The notes below the pieces were generated by a model. The model was not told the origin of the DNA. It worked only from the letters and a program-made list of their open reading frames with translations, and did no database searches. Shown here piece by piece: positions 7,158-15,369 of a stretch of 28,403 bases of DNA. The stretch comes from Odoribacteraceae bacterium (GTDB lineage: Bacteria; Bacteroidota; Bacteroidia; Bacteroidales; Marinifilaceae): positions 1 through 28,403 of the forward strand of contig JAITJA010000101.1 of assembly GCA_031279175.1 (NCBI GenBank), read 5' to 3'. The first letter of the stretch is position 1. Each line of letters starts with the position of its first letter. The position numbers and the translations under genes were made by a program.

Positions 7158-8051
7158 TTACAGGTCGGTGTACTGGCCTTCTTCCTCGAAGCGTTCCAGC
7201 GCGGCGTTGACGAAGTCGGTATCCTCCTTGTAGGTAACGCCGAACCAGCGGGACTTGATATCAAGTACCTTGACGCGGGCATACCTGTGCGCGAGCATCC
7301 CGTCCACGATGCTGGGGATATACAACTCGGCCTTCGGGTCGAGGCGATTAGCCCGGTAGAAGTTGATGAACTGCTCCTCGATCTCGCTAAAGAGCGAGGG
7401 ATTAAATCCCCAGAAGTTCATGGACACGATGGTCTCCGGGGCAAGGACCTCACCGCTGGTGAGGTCGCGGATCACGTCGCCGTCGCGGGCGATGCGCGTG
7501 GTCTCGACGATCCGCTTGAGGTTATGCTCCTCGTCCACGGAGCAGATTCCTCTTGCCACGCTCCCGTTCTCGGAGAGGGTCGAGGCGAGCTGGTAACCGG
7601 CCAGCCCGAAGTGCGTGTTGTTAGTGGCGAGGAAGTCGTGTAGTTTCACGAAAGCTTCCAGCCCGTAGAAGTCGTCGGCATTGATCGCGGCGAACGGCTC
7701 TTGGATCGCGTCCTGTGCCGACCAGATCGCGTGTGCCGTGCCCCACGGCTTCTCGCGATCGACGGGAGGGAGGGCGCGCGGGAGGCGGTCGATCTCCTGG
7801 AAACAGTAAGAGGTTTCCACTCTTCTCTCGGCGTCTTTCCCGACGGCCTCGCGAAATTCTTGCTCGAAGCTTTCGCGGATGACAAAGACGATCTTGTCAA
7901 ACCCGGCATGCACGGCGTCGCGGATGGAGTAGTGCAGCAGGGTTTTCTTTCTCGGCCCGAGCAGTGCCAGTTGTTTCAGTCCGCCGAAGCGGGAGCCAAG
8001 GCCGGCGGCCATGACGAGCAGGGTTGTTTTCTTGTTGTTATCAATATTCAT
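7158..8051 (-). CDS. Sugar-phosphate nucleotidyltransferase family protein
   Basis: 297-aa GT-A-fold NTP transferase expected to make an NDP-sugar from a sugar-1-phosphate in the cytoplasm. The nucleotide-binding signature VMAAGLGSRFGGLKQ sits at about 13-27, and the metal-binding NADDFYG motif is intact. The C-terminal part has DIKSRWFGVTYKEDTDFV, typical of a stand-alone nucleotidyltransferase of the kinase-linked group. The ATG at 8051 is preferred; a TTG nine codons upstream overlaps the promoter box. It is the first gene of the minus-strand operon 8051-3659. The adjacent kinase homologue would normally supply the sugar-1-phosphate, but its catalytic loop is altered. Confidence 0.87.
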   Translation of the reverse strand: MNIDNNKKTTLLVMAAGLGSRFGGLKQLALLGPRKKTLLHYSIRDAVHAGFDKIVFVIRESFEQEFREAVGKDAERRVETSYCFQEIDRLPRALPPVDREKPWGTAHAIWSAQDAIQEPFAAINADDFYGLEAFVKLHDFLATNNTHFGLAGYQLASTLSENGSVARGICSVDEEHNLKRIVETTRIARDGDVIRDLTSGEVLAPETIVSMNFWGFNPSLFSEIEEQFINFYRANRLDPKAELYIPSIVDGMLAHRYARVKVLDIKSRWFGVTYKEDTDFVNAALERFEEEGQYTDL

Positions 8052-8075
8052 GCGGCTGTGTTTTTTTTCTGTTGG

Positions 8076-8083
8076 CAAAACTA
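8076..8083 (-). promoter_or_regulatory. Predicted -7 promoter box for the minus-strand operon 8051-3659
   Basis: On the minus strand the bases read TAGTTTTG, an exact TAnnTTTG match, 24 bp before the ATG at 8051. No convincing -33 TTG is visible. No other promoter-like box was found in the tight gene junctions downstream, so this one may drive all five genes. Confidence 0.6.
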
Positions 8084-8318
8084 ACGATTAAAAATGAATT
8101 ATCGCCCTTTCGCGGGGTAATGAAACGAGAAGAGTTGAAGATTTTTCTCGACCGTCTCCGCGAGGGATTATTGCGCGCTATCCGGCATGCAAAACGCGGG
8201 GAAACAGGGCGCGGGGAAAACCGTCAAAAAAAATGGTGTTCTCTCTTGTTTTTAACGCGTGTTGACACGTGTATTCGCAAAATACAAAACGTGAATTATA
8301 AACCAGCAAAAATAGATT

Positions 8319-8444
8319 ATGAAAGGTATAAATACAATGCATCGCGTCACGATCGCGCGCGTCGACGTGCTCCTGTTTACCTCCAGCGGCGACATCACGT
8401 GGGGCGGCTACACATGGAATAGTATCCAAACTTACACGCCATGA
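8319..8444 (+). CDS. Doubtful 41-aa small ORF
   Basis: ATG at 8319 (or in-frame ATG at 8337) to TGA at 8442-8444. It encodes a 41-residue peptide ending ...GGYTWNSIQTYTP, with no recognisable family, signal peptide or membrane segment. The next ATG overlaps the stop as ATGA and opens a 16-residue ORF (8441-8491, starting MKQETRETLASL). The overlap looks like translational coupling, but both ORFs are short enough to arise by chance. There is no clear TAnnTTTG promoter upstream. Confidence 0.15.
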   Translation: MKGINTMHRVTIARVDVLLFTSSGDITWGGYTWNSIQTYTP

Positions 8445-8553
8445 AACAAGAAACACGCGAGACACTCGCTTCTTTAACGACTAAAACCTGATTGCCTATG
8501 GAGTGAGTAAGACTTGACCCCCCGGGAAAGCTTTGAAGTTCAAACAATCTTGT

Positions 8554-9222
8554 TTATTCTTTCGCTTGTTTAATTTTCTCGTGGGCGAGGGATCGCGAGA
8601 TATCGTCCAGCTCCCCGCTCTCGATGGCCTTTTCCAGCCAGTAGATGGCCATGTTCAACTCCTTCTCGACGCCCTCGCCGCTAAAATAATGGAGACCGAG
8701 TTGCAACCGCGCCGCGCCACATCCTCGCGTGGCGGCCTCGCGAAACCAGTAGACCGATAGCTCGTCATCCTTCGGCACGCCCCTCCCGTTATAATAACAA
8801 AAGCCGAGTTGCAACTGCGCGGCGACGTCCCCTCGCGCGGCCGCCTCGCGCCACCATCGCGTGGCCTGCTCGTCGTTCTCCGGCACGCCGTCGCCGTTAT
8901 AATAACAAAAGCCGAGGCGCGACTGCGCGGCGACGTCCCCTCGCGCGGCGGCCTCGTGCCACCACGCGACGGCCTGCTCCTCGTCCGGTTCGACGCCCCT
9001 TCCCCAGTAATAACAAAGCCCGAGGAGATACTGGGCCTCCTTTAGCCCCGCCCCCGCCGCCTTGCGGTAATAGATCACGGCCCGCGAGGGATTTCCTTTC
9101 GTCTCTTCCTCCGCGCCACGGGCGAGCCACTCGTTCGCGAGGAGCTCCTCGCGCGAGCCGGGGGGGACGGGGGGGGACGGGGGGGACGGGAGGGCGCGGT
9201 TAGCCGGTTTTTCCTTTTTCAT
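8554..9222 (-). CDS. Sel1-like repeat (SLR/TPR-type) protein
   Basis: 222-aa solenoid protein of Sel1-type repeats, each a helix pair used for protein-protein contacts. After a Pro-rich N-terminus (11-22), repeats run at about 46-80, 81-116, 117-152, 153-188 and a degenerate last one to the end. The core is A..WWREAAARGDVAAQ..LGFCYYNGxGV. Two central units are nearly identical in DNA at a 108-bp spacing (for example GTTATAATAACAAAAGCC at 8788 and 8896), so copy number could change by recombination. There is no signal peptide, so it is probably cytoplasmic. The ATG at 9222 is preferred over a GTG two codons earlier. The Pro-rich start is encoded by C runs (9160-9185) prone to slippage. Confidence 0.9.
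   Translation of the reverse strand: MKKEKPANRALPSPPSPPVPPGSREELLANEWLARGAEEETKGNPSRAVIYYRKAAGAGLKEAQYLLGLCYYWGRGVEPDEEQAVAWWHEAAARGDVAAQSRLGFCYYNGDGVPENDEQATRWWREAAARGDVAAQLQLGFCYYNGRGVPKDDELSVYWFREAATRGCGAARLQLGLHYFSGEGVEKELNMAIYWLEKAIESGELDDISRSLAHEKIKQAKE
9160..9185 (-). repeat. Slippage-prone C7/C8/C7 tracts inside the Sel1 gene start
   Basis: On the plus strand three G runs occur as a 9-10 bp tandem unit: G7 at 9160-9166, G8 at 9169-9176 and G7 at 9179-9185, each separated by AC. They lie within codons 13-21 of the Sel1 protein. A one-base change in any run would shift the frame before the first repeat. Confidence 0.85.
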
Positions 9223-9290
9223 CGCCACCCCATGTTAGTACAATACCGGGACAGGTAAGAGAAGATAGCTCGCGACGAGCTGTTAATCAG

Positions 9291-9310
9291 CAAAATAATG
9301 GGGGGGGGGG
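9291..9310 (-). promoter_or_regulatory. Candidate phase-variable Sel1 promoter: C11 tract beside a -7-like box
   Basis: On the minus strand eleven C residues (9300-9310) are followed by A and then TTATTTTG (9291-9298), one mismatch from TAnnTTTG. The box is 68 bp before the Sel1 ATG. The C tract would fall inside the -33/-7 spacer, where length changes alter promoter strength. No clear -33 box was identified, so this is a suggestion. Confidence 0.35.
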
Positions 9311-9534
9311 CGCTAAATACCCTTCTTTTCCCGGGACAGGACCCGGGGCGCCGCCGGGAGAAAGCGTGTGAAAATCGAGTATACATGTGTTCGCGTGTGT
9401 AGGTGTTCACCGCGAAAATAACAATTCCGCGAGGAGGGAGTCCCTTTTATTGTCCTTTTTTTCTCTGGCGCGACGGTTCCCGGGGCGCGTTGATTTTCAT
9501 CGCGTCGTCCCGGGACGTTTCGCGATCCCGGGAA

Positions 9535-9565
9535 TTGACGTACCTTCGCGGTGTTATTATCTTTC
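9535..9565 (+). promoter_or_regulatory. Predicted men operon promoter
   Basis: TTG (9535-9537) and TATCTTTC (9558-9565, one mismatch from TAnnTTTG) are separated by 20 bp, the usual Bacteroidota spacing. The -7 box ends only 5 bp before the menF ATG at 9571, so the transcript would be leaderless or nearly so. Confidence 0.5.
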
Positions 9566-9570
9566 ACGTT

Positions 9571-10713
9571 ATGATAGGATCAGCCGCACGTTTTCTTTCC
9601 GTTCCCGGGGCGCAGGCCCTGTGTTTCAAGAACCGTATCCCGTTTTATTCTTACCGTCTTCCCGGTTCCCGGGAGGTTGTTTTCGGCGCGCAATTATCCG
9701 GCGAGAGCCACCTCTTCCAGGGTTTCGAGCGCCACCAGCGGGGGAAGGGTTTCCTCGTCACCCCGTTCAGCCCCTCCTCGTGGAGCTTTCCCTATTTTAT
9801 ACGCGCGGACATCTCCTTCACGGGCGAGCTGACGGACGCGCGGGCAATAGCCGCGTTGCGCGAGACGGTGTTCCATGCCTCGCCGCGAGAGTGCCCGGCG
9901 CCGGACCCCTCCTACCGGGAGTACGTCGAGCGGGCGGGGGAGCTGCTCGCCCTCATCAAGCGGGAGGGGCTGAAGAAGGTGGTGCTTTCCCGCGCGATCA
10001 CGACCACCGGCGCGTCTATCGAGACGGCGCCGCGATTCTTCGAGCGGGCGGGAGTGTACGACCACGCGTTCCGTTTCCTCTTCTCGTTGCCGGGAAAGGG
10101 GGCATGGACGGGCGTTAGCCCGGAGCTTTTCCTGAAATACGATCGCGACGGCTTTCGTACCGTGGCGCTGGCGGGCACGCTGCCGGTGGCAGGCACGCCG
10201 TTACCGGTGGAGTGGCCGCTGAAAGAGCAGGAGGAACAGCGGATCGTGGACGAGTACGTCGCGGGGGTGCTCGCCACCTTCTTTACCCGTCACCTGGAGC
10301 GCGAGCCGCCGGTGACGACGCGCGCGGGTAACGTGTATCACCTCTGTACCCGCTTCTACAGCGACGAGCAGTTGCCTGGCAGCGAGATCGACCGCCTGAT
10401 CGCGCAGTTGCACCCCACGCCGGCCGTCTGCGGGATACCGAAGAAACGGGCCATGCAGGTCATCGCCGACATGGAATGGCAGGAACGAGGCTATTACGGC
10501 GGGCTGGTGGGGCCTGTCGAGCATAACGGCGCGTTCGACCTTTTCGTGAATATTCGCTCGATGGAGCTGTTTGCCGGGGCGGCCAGGCTACGCGCCGGCG
10601 GGGGGATCACCTCCCTCTCCAACCCGGTGGAGGAATGGGAAGAGACTTGCCGGAAAGCCGACACGCTGCTGAATATCGTGAAAGAGATGGAAGATGAAAA
10701 GGACGCGCGCTGA
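9571..10713 (+). CDS. menF: Isochorismate synthase
   Basis: First men-branch enzyme, converting chorismate to isochorismate in the cytoplasm. It is 380 aa, within the short range seen in Bacteroidota. Chorismate-binding landmarks in order: LKKVVLSRAI, the variant ALAGTLPVAG, KEQEEQRIVDEYV, LHPTPAVCGIPKKRA, ERGYYGGLVGPV, and the C-terminal RAGGGITSLSNPVEEWEET. The ATG at 9571 is chosen because it follows the promoter boxes; the frame is open further upstream only from a poor GTG. It is followed directly by menD (ATG 1 bp after its TGA), matching the pathway order. An anthranilate- or salicylate-type relative is unlikely in this operon. Confidence 0.93.
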   Translation: MIGSAARFLSVPGAQALCFKNRIPFYSYRLPGSREVVFGAQLSGESHLFQGFERHQRGKGFLVTPFSPSSWSFPYFIRADISFTGELTDARAIAALRETVFHASPRECPAPDPSYREYVERAGELLALIKREGLKKVVLSRAITTTGASIETAPRFFERAGVYDHAFRFLFSLPGKGAWTGVSPELFLKYDRDGFRTVALAGTLPVAGTPLPVEWPLKEQEEQRIVDEYVAGVLATFFTRHLEREPPVTTRAGNVYHLCTRFYSDEQLPGSEIDRLIAQLHPTPAVCGIPKKRAMQVIADMEWQERGYYGGLVGPVEHNGAFDLFVNIRSMELFAGAARLRAGGGITSLSNPVEEWEETCRKADTLLNIVKEMEDEKDAR

Positions 10714-10714
10714 C

Positions 10715-12403
10715 ATGGAAAACGCGCGGGTGCTCGTCGACCTGCTGGCGCGGAAGGGTATCCGGCGCGTGGTGCTCTCGCCGGGTTCGCGCAATGCACC
10801 GCTATTACTCCTGGTTGCCCGTTGCCCGCTGCTCTCCCGCCACGTGATCGTCGACGAGCGGTCGGCGGCCTTCTTCGCGCTGGGGCTCGCGCGACAATCC
10901 GGGGAAAGCGTGGCGCTCGTCTGCACGTCGGGCACGGCCCTTCTTGACTACGCGCCGGCCGTCGCGGAGGCCTATTACCAGGGAGTATCGCTGCTCGTGA
11001 TCTCTGCCGATCGCCCGCCCGAGTGGATCGACCAGGACGACGGGCAGACGATCCGGCAACGCGACCTCCTCGCCCCCGTCGTCAAGGCCTCTTTCCAGCT
11101 GCCGGCGGACGGAGAACCGGCGCTCACGCGTCACCATGCCGCGCGCCTCCTCAATGAAGCCATCAACCTCTCCCGCGCCGGTCATCCCGGCCCGGTACAC
11201 GTCAACGTCCCGTTGCGCGAACCGCTCTACGACCTTCCCGCGCCGGGCGAGGCGGGCCGCGTGATCGAGCCCGTCGTCGCGTCGCGACTGCTGCGCGGGG
11301 AAGAGCTGGATCGCCTGCAACGACGCCTCGCGGGGAGCGAGCGGGTGATGATCTTCGCCGGATTTCGCCCCCCGGACGACGAAACGGGGGAGTTGCTCGC
11401 GCGCCTCTCTGCCCGCGATAACGTCGTCGTGCTGGCGGACGCGCTGGCAAACGCGCGCGGCGGGCGGGTAATCCCGGCCATCGACCGGTTGCTCGCGACC
11501 CTCCCGGCGGGAGAACGCCCGGCAAGCGCTCCCGACCTGCTGTTGACGTTCGGGGGAGGGCCGGTGTCCCGTCGCCTCAAGGAGTTGCTGCGGGAATACC
11601 CGCCGGGGGAACACTGGCACGTGGACCGGCGGGCCATCCCACCGGATACCTATCGCTCGCTGACGCTGCACGTGGAGATGTCGCCCGCCGACTTCCTCCG
11701 GCAGCTGGTCGCGTCGTTACCCGCTGGCTTGCCGTCCGGGTATGCCGCCCGCTGGCAGGATCGCCGCGCGCTGGCCGCCGCCCGTCACGAGGCGTGCACG
11801 CGGGAACTCCCGTGGAGCGACCTGCTGCTTTTCTCGATCCTCCTGCCGGCGCTCCCGGAGGGCTGCGTGTTGCACCTGGGGAACAGCACGCCGGTACGCT
11901 ACGCGCAGTTCTTTGAAAATATCCCCGCCGGACGCGTCGACGGCAACCGGGGCACGTGCGGCATCGAGGGGGCAACCTCCACGGCTGCCGGCGCGGCAAC
12001 GGGCGGCGGGAAGATGACGGTGCTGGTGACGGGTGACCTGGGATTCCTGTACGACTTGAATGCCCTGTGGGCGTGCCCTCTCCCCCCGACCCTGCGGGTG
12101 GTCGTGATCCTCAACGGGGGGGGAGGGATCTTCCGCTGTCTCCCCGGGCCCTCCGCGGTAGAAGAGCTGGAGGAGATCTTCACCACGCCCAGCGACGCGG
12201 ATATCCCCGCGCTCGCGCGCCTGCATCGACTGGAACTCTTCGAGGCTGCCAACGCGTCGACGCTGAGGGACGTGCTGCCCCGCTTTTTCTCTCCCTCCCC
12301 GCGCCCCGCGCTGCTCGCGATCGATACCCGGGAGGCAGCAAGCGGGGAGATCTTTAAACAATACCTTAAATACATGAATAATGAGAAACTGGACAACAAT
12401 TAA
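10715..12403 (+). CDS. menD: 2-succinyl-5-enolpyruvyl-6-hydroxy-3-cyclohexene-1-carboxylate synthase
   Basis: Thiamine-diphosphate enzyme joining isochorismate to the succinic semialdehyde-ThDP adduct formed from 2-oxoglutarate; 562 aa, the family length. The N-terminus has RRVVLSPGSRNAPLL with the catalytic-region SPGSRN. The C-terminal ThDP/Mg motif is GDLGFLYDLNALW, starting at residue 440. The GNSTPVRYAQFF segment is also characteristic. ATG 10715 lies 1 bp after the menF stop. An alternative in-frame ATG at 10694 would add seven residues and overlap menF by 20 bp. The 3' end overlaps menB by 23 bp. Confidence 0.94.
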   Translation: MENARVLVDLLARKGIRRVVLSPGSRNAPLLLLVARCPLLSRHVIVDERSAAFFALGLARQSGESVALVCTSGTALLDYAPAVAEAYYQGVSLLVISADRPPEWIDQDDGQTIRQRDLLAPVVKASFQLPADGEPALTRHHAARLLNEAINLSRAGHPGPVHVNVPLREPLYDLPAPGEAGRVIEPVVASRLLRGEELDRLQRRLAGSERVMIFAGFRPPDDETGELLARLSARDNVVVLADALANARGGRVIPAIDRLLATLPAGERPASAPDLLLTFGGGPVSRRLKELLREYPPGEHWHVDRRAIPPDTYRSLTLHVEMSPADFLRQLVASLPAGLPSGYAARWQDRRALAAARHEACTRELPWSDLLLFSILLPALPEGCVLHLGNSTPVRYAQFFENIPAGRVDGNRGTCGIEGATSTAAGAATGGGKMTVLVTGDLGFLYDLNALWACPLPPTLRVVVILNGGGGIFRCLPGPSAVEELEEIFTTPSDADIPALARLHRLELFEAANASTLRDVLPRFFSPSPRPALLAIDTREAASGEIFKQYLKYMNNEKLDNN

Positions 12404-13196
12404 AAAGTACGAGGACGTCCTCTTCGATTATCACGAGGGGATCGCGCGGGTGACGATTAACCGCCCCGGGGTTTATAACGCCTTCCGGCCACTGACGAAT
12501 GTCGAAATGCTCGACGCGATGAGCATCTGCCGCGAGCGCGCGGAGATCGGTACGGTCATCCTGACCGGCGCGGGAGATAAGGCCTTCTGCTCGGGCGGCG
12601 ACCAGAACGTGAAGGGGGCCGGGGGATACCTCGACGAGCGCGGCGTCCCGCGTCTCAACGTGCTCGACCTCCACAAGGCCATCCGCTCGTTGCCCAAGCC
12701 GGTAATCGCGATGGTCAACGGGTACGCTATCGGGGGCGGGCACGTGCTCCACGTGGTATGCGACCTGACTATTGCCGCCGAGAGCGCGATCTTCGGCCAG
12801 ACAGGCCCCAGGGTGGGGAGCTTCGACGGGGGCTTCGGCTCTTCCTACCTCGCCCGCCACGTGGGGCAGAAGAAGGCCCGCGAGATCTGGTTCCTCTGCC
12901 GCCAGTACTCCGCGCGGGAGGCCGAGCAGATGGGAATGGTCAACAAGGTCGTGCCCCTCGAGCGCCTCGAGGAAGAGACCGTCGAGTGGTGCAAGATCAT
13001 CATGCAACGTAGCCCCCTGGCCATCCGCATGATCAAGCGGGCGCTCAACGCCGAGCTGGACGGGCAACACGGGCTGATGGAGTTCGCCGGCGACGCCACC
13101 CTGATGTATTACCTCATGGAGGAGGCGCGGGAGGGAAAGGAGGCCTTCCTCGAGAAACGCGATCCCGACTTTAGCCGCTTCCCGAAGTTCCCCTGA
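12381..13196 (+). CDS. menB: 1,4-dihydroxy-2-naphthoyl-CoA synthase
   Basis: Crotonase-fold enzyme cyclising o-succinylbenzoyl-CoA to DHNA-CoA; 271 aa. Oxyanion and substrate motifs: FCSGGDQNVKG (69-79) and GYAIGGGHVLH (114-124). The MenB-specific loop GPRVGSFDGGFGSSYLAR follows, and the C-terminal KRDPDFSRFPKFP is typical. The N-terminus MRNWTTIKKYEDVLFDY matches Bacteroidota MenB proteins and supports the ATG at 12381, which lies within the last codons of menD. Its TGA (13194-13196) is followed at once by the menC ATG. Confidence 0.96.
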   Translation: MRNWTTIKKYEDVLFDYHEGIARVTINRPGVYNAFRPLTNVEMLDAMSICRERAEIGTVILTGAGDKAFCSGGDQNVKGAGGYLDERGVPRLNVLDLHKAIRSLPKPVIAMVNGYAIGGGHVLHVVCDLTIAAESAIFGQTGPRVGSFDGGFGSSYLARHVGQKKAREIWFLCRQYSAREAEQMGMVNKVVPLERLEEETVEWCKIIMQRSPLAIRMIKRALNAELDGQHGLMEFAGDATLMYYLMEEAREGKEAFLEKRDPDFSRFPKFP

Positions 13197-14252
13197 ATGT
13201 TAAAGGCAATCCACGCGAAACGGCTGTTCCACTTTAAAGAGCCGGCAGTGACCTCCCGCGGCGTGATGACCACGCGGGAAAGCTGGTTCGTGAAAGTCTG
13301 GGAACAAGGCCACCCGGAACGCCACGGGGTAGGGGAGTGTGCACTCTTCCGCGGGTTAAGCCACGAGGATCGTCCCGGTTACGAGGAGCACCTCGCCGCG
13401 GCATGTGCACGCGTCAACGACTTCCGCCCCGGCGACTGGAACGAACAAAGCTCGATCTGCATGGGCATGGAAACGGCACTGGCAGACCTGCAAAACGGGG
13501 GCAACCGACAACCATTCCCCTCCCCCTTCGCGCGAGGCGAGCGGGAAATAGAGATCAACGGCCTGGTCTGGATGGGAAACCGCGTGCAAATGATGCAACG
13601 CGCGGAAGAAAAGCTGGCCGCCGGGTTCCACTGCCTGAAACTGAAGATCGGCGGCGTCGACTTCCGAGAGGAGCTGGAGATATTGAGCGACATCCGCTCC
13701 CGCTTCCCCGCCGATCGCCTGCAATTGCGCCTCGACGCCAACGGGTCGTTCTCCCCCGCCGACGCCCGCGAAAAGCTGGAACGCCTCGCGCTCCACGACG
13801 TCCACTCCATCGAGCAGCCCCTCCCGCCCGGGATGTGGAGGGAAACGCGCGCCCTGGCCGGGGAATCACCAGTGCCCGTCGCCCTCGACGAGGAGCTGGT
13901 TGGCGTCACCGGCCGCGCCCGGAAAATAGAGCTACTCGACTCCATCGCCCCGCGATACATCGTCTTGAAACCCTCTCTCGCCGGCGGCTTCGACTCCTGC
14001 GACGAGTGGATCTCCCTTGCCGCCGCCCGGGACATCGGCTGGTGGGTCACCTCCGCCCTCGAGTCGAACATCGGCCTGAACGCCATCGCGCAATGGTGCG
14101 CCGCGCGGGCAGGAGAGCTCCCGGCAGGCCTGGGAACGGGACAGTTATACGCGGACAACATCCCCTCGCCACTCGTCCAGCGCGGGAACGCGCTCGCCAT
14201 CGACCCCCGAGGGAGCTGGGACTTGCAAACGCTTTTTCCCCCGTCGCGATGA
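13197..14252 (+). CDS. menC: o-Succinylbenzoate synthase
   Basis: Enolase-superfamily dehydratase making o-succinylbenzoate from SHCHC; 351 aa. The barrel residues are visible: KLKIGG with the catalytic Lys pair at 148-150, RLDANGSF with metal ligand Asp180, SIEQPL with Glu206, ALDEEL with Asp231, and VLKPSLAGG with Lys258. The ATG directly follows the menB stop, and its own TGA overlaps the menE ATG as ATGA. The menE frame is open back to 13337 inside this gene. That is a by-product of GC-rich codons, not a second protein. Confidence 0.94.
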   Translation: MLKAIHAKRLFHFKEPAVTSRGVMTTRESWFVKVWEQGHPERHGVGECALFRGLSHEDRPGYEEHLAAACARVNDFRPGDWNEQSSICMGMETALADLQNGGNRQPFPSPFARGEREIEINGLVWMGNRVQMMQRAEEKLAAGFHCLKLKIGGVDFREELEILSDIRSRFPADRLQLRLDANGSFSPADAREKLERLALHDVHSIEQPLPPGMWRETRALAGESPVPVALDEELVGVTGRARKIELLDSIAPRYIVLKPSLAGGFDSCDEWISLAAARDIGWWVTSALESNIGLNAIAQWCAARAGELPAGLGTGQLYADNIPSPLVQRGNALAIDPRGSWDLQTLFPPSR

Positions 14253-15277
14253 CTTTCCGCGTGAAGGGCCCCGGCGGGGACGGGATACCGGGAGAGACCC
14301 GGGCATTCCTCGACGAGTGGTTCAGCGACGCGGAACACGTGACGGGCTATACCTCGGGATCCACGGGAGCGCCCCGTCGCGTCGACCTGCTCAAGAGCGA
14401 CATGCGGGCATCGGCAACGCTCTCCAACGCGTATTTCCGCCTCACCTCCCGCTCCACCCTCCTGCTTTGCCTGTCGCCCGGGCACATCGCCGGGAGAATG
14501 ATGATCGTCAGGGCAATCCTCGCCGGCGCGCGACTGATCGCGATGACCCCGGGGAGGGACCCCCTCGCGGCGCTCCCCTCGCGAACGCGCGTTGACCTGG
14601 CAGCGATGGTCCCGTTACAAGTAGAGACGACCCTCTCCCGGGCGAACGGCGCGGAAGAGCTCTCGCGGGTCAGGCAACTGCTTGTCGGGGGCGCCGCCCT
14701 CTCTCCCGCGCTGGAACGCCGCCTGGGGGCGCTCCCCGTGGAATGTCATGCCTCGTACGGGATGACAGAGACCGTTTCGCACGTGGCACTCCGCCGCGTG
14801 AACGGCCCGTGCCCCTCCCCCATTTATACCGCGCTGGGAGAGACGCGTTTCGAGATCGACGAGCGGGGATGCCTTGCCATTCGCGCGCCGCACTTGAGAC
14901 AGGGACGCTTCGTCACCAACGACCTTGTCCGGCTCGTCGACGCGACCCGTTTCGCGTGGCTCGGTCGTTTCGACAACGTGATTAACTCCGGTGGCGTGAA
15001 GCTTTTCCCCGAGGAACTTGAAACGCGGATCGCTCCTCTCCTTGCCTGTCGTTTCTTTATCACCGCCTTGCCGGACGCCCTCCTTGGCGAACGCGCGGTA
15101 CTGGTGATCGAGGGTACTCCATGGAGCGCGAGCGAGCAGCAATTATTTACCTCGCGCTTGTCTCTTGTACTTTCCTCTCGCGAGCGTCCTCGCTCCATCA
15201 TTTTCCTTCCTTCTTTCATGGAGAGTGCTTCCGGGAAGTTCCTCCGTCGCCTCCCCTCCCCGGGAAACGGGGAATAG
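14249..15277 (+). CDS. menE: o-Succinylbenzoate-CoA ligase
   Basis: Adenylate-forming ligase activating o-succinylbenzoate with ATP and CoA, the step before MenB; 342 aa, the short Bacteroidota form. Motifs: the P-loop TSGSTGAPR (35-43; final Lys of the usual motif is Arg), YGMTETVSHVAL, GRFDNVINSGGVKLFPEELE, and the C-terminal catalytic-lysine region SASGKFLRR. The ATG shares 4 bp (ATGA) with the menC stop, so translation is probably coupled. It is the last men gene here. A menH or menA homologue is not in the window. Confidence 0.93.
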   Translation: MTFRVKGPGGDGIPGETRAFLDEWFSDAEHVTGYTSGSTGAPRRVDLLKSDMRASATLSNAYFRLTSRSTLLLCLSPGHIAGRMMIVRAILAGARLIAMTPGRDPLAALPSRTRVDLAAMVPLQVETTLSRANGAEELSRVRQLLVGGAALSPALERRLGALPVECHASYGMTETVSHVALRRVNGPCPSPIYTALGETRFEIDERGCLAIRAPHLRQGRFVTNDLVRLVDATRFAWLGRFDNVINSGGVKLFPEELETRIAPLLACRFFITALPDALLGERAVLVIEGTPWSASEQQLFTSRLSLVLSSRERPRSIIFLPSFMESASGKFLRRLPSPGNGE

Positions 15278-15369
15278 CCTTGCCCCGTTTCTCTCCTGCC
15301 GGCAAGACGCTTCCATAAAACGCACGTTATTAGACTTCAAGAGATCATTATTTGATCTCGAGCACGAAT

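Larger units (their letters stand above)
8052..8553. other. 502-bp intergenic region, no convincing gene
   Basis: AT-richer than its surroundings. It holds the operon promoter (8076-8083), the palindrome ACACGTGT at 8265-8272 inside the partly symmetric CGTGTTGACACG (8258-8269), two doubtful overlapping micro-ORFs (8319-8491), and the inverted repeat TTTGAAGTTCAAA at 8532-8544 just beyond the Sel1 gene's stop. The longer open frames here lack family resemblance and codon bias. Confidence 0.6.
9223..9570. other. 348-bp divergent intergenic region between the Sel1 gene and menF
   Basis: Holds a likely Sel1 promoter next to an 11-base G tract (9300-9310, plus strand), an imperfect inverted repeat CTTTTCCCGG (9325-9334) / CCGGGAGAAAG (9354-9364), five CCCGGG hexamers (9330, 9342, 9479, 9509, 9527), and the menF promoter boxes at 9535-9565. 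The menF frame is open through part of it but lacks a good start there. No gene is seen. Confidence 0.65.

Noticed and set aside
8178..8465. 95-residue minus-strand ORF in the gap
   Set aside because: No family likeness or start context was seen, and its composition is like non-coding sequence.
9403..9570. 56-residue N-terminal extension of MenF
   Set aside because: Its start is a GTG far upstream of the promoter boxes, and the translated sequence lacks family similarity.
13337..14248. About 300 codons open upstream of and in frame with menE, inside menC
   Set aside because: menC in another frame has complete enolase-family catalytic residues. The upstream translation is Arg/Pro-rich with no family likeness, and ATG 14249 gives a proper MenE start.
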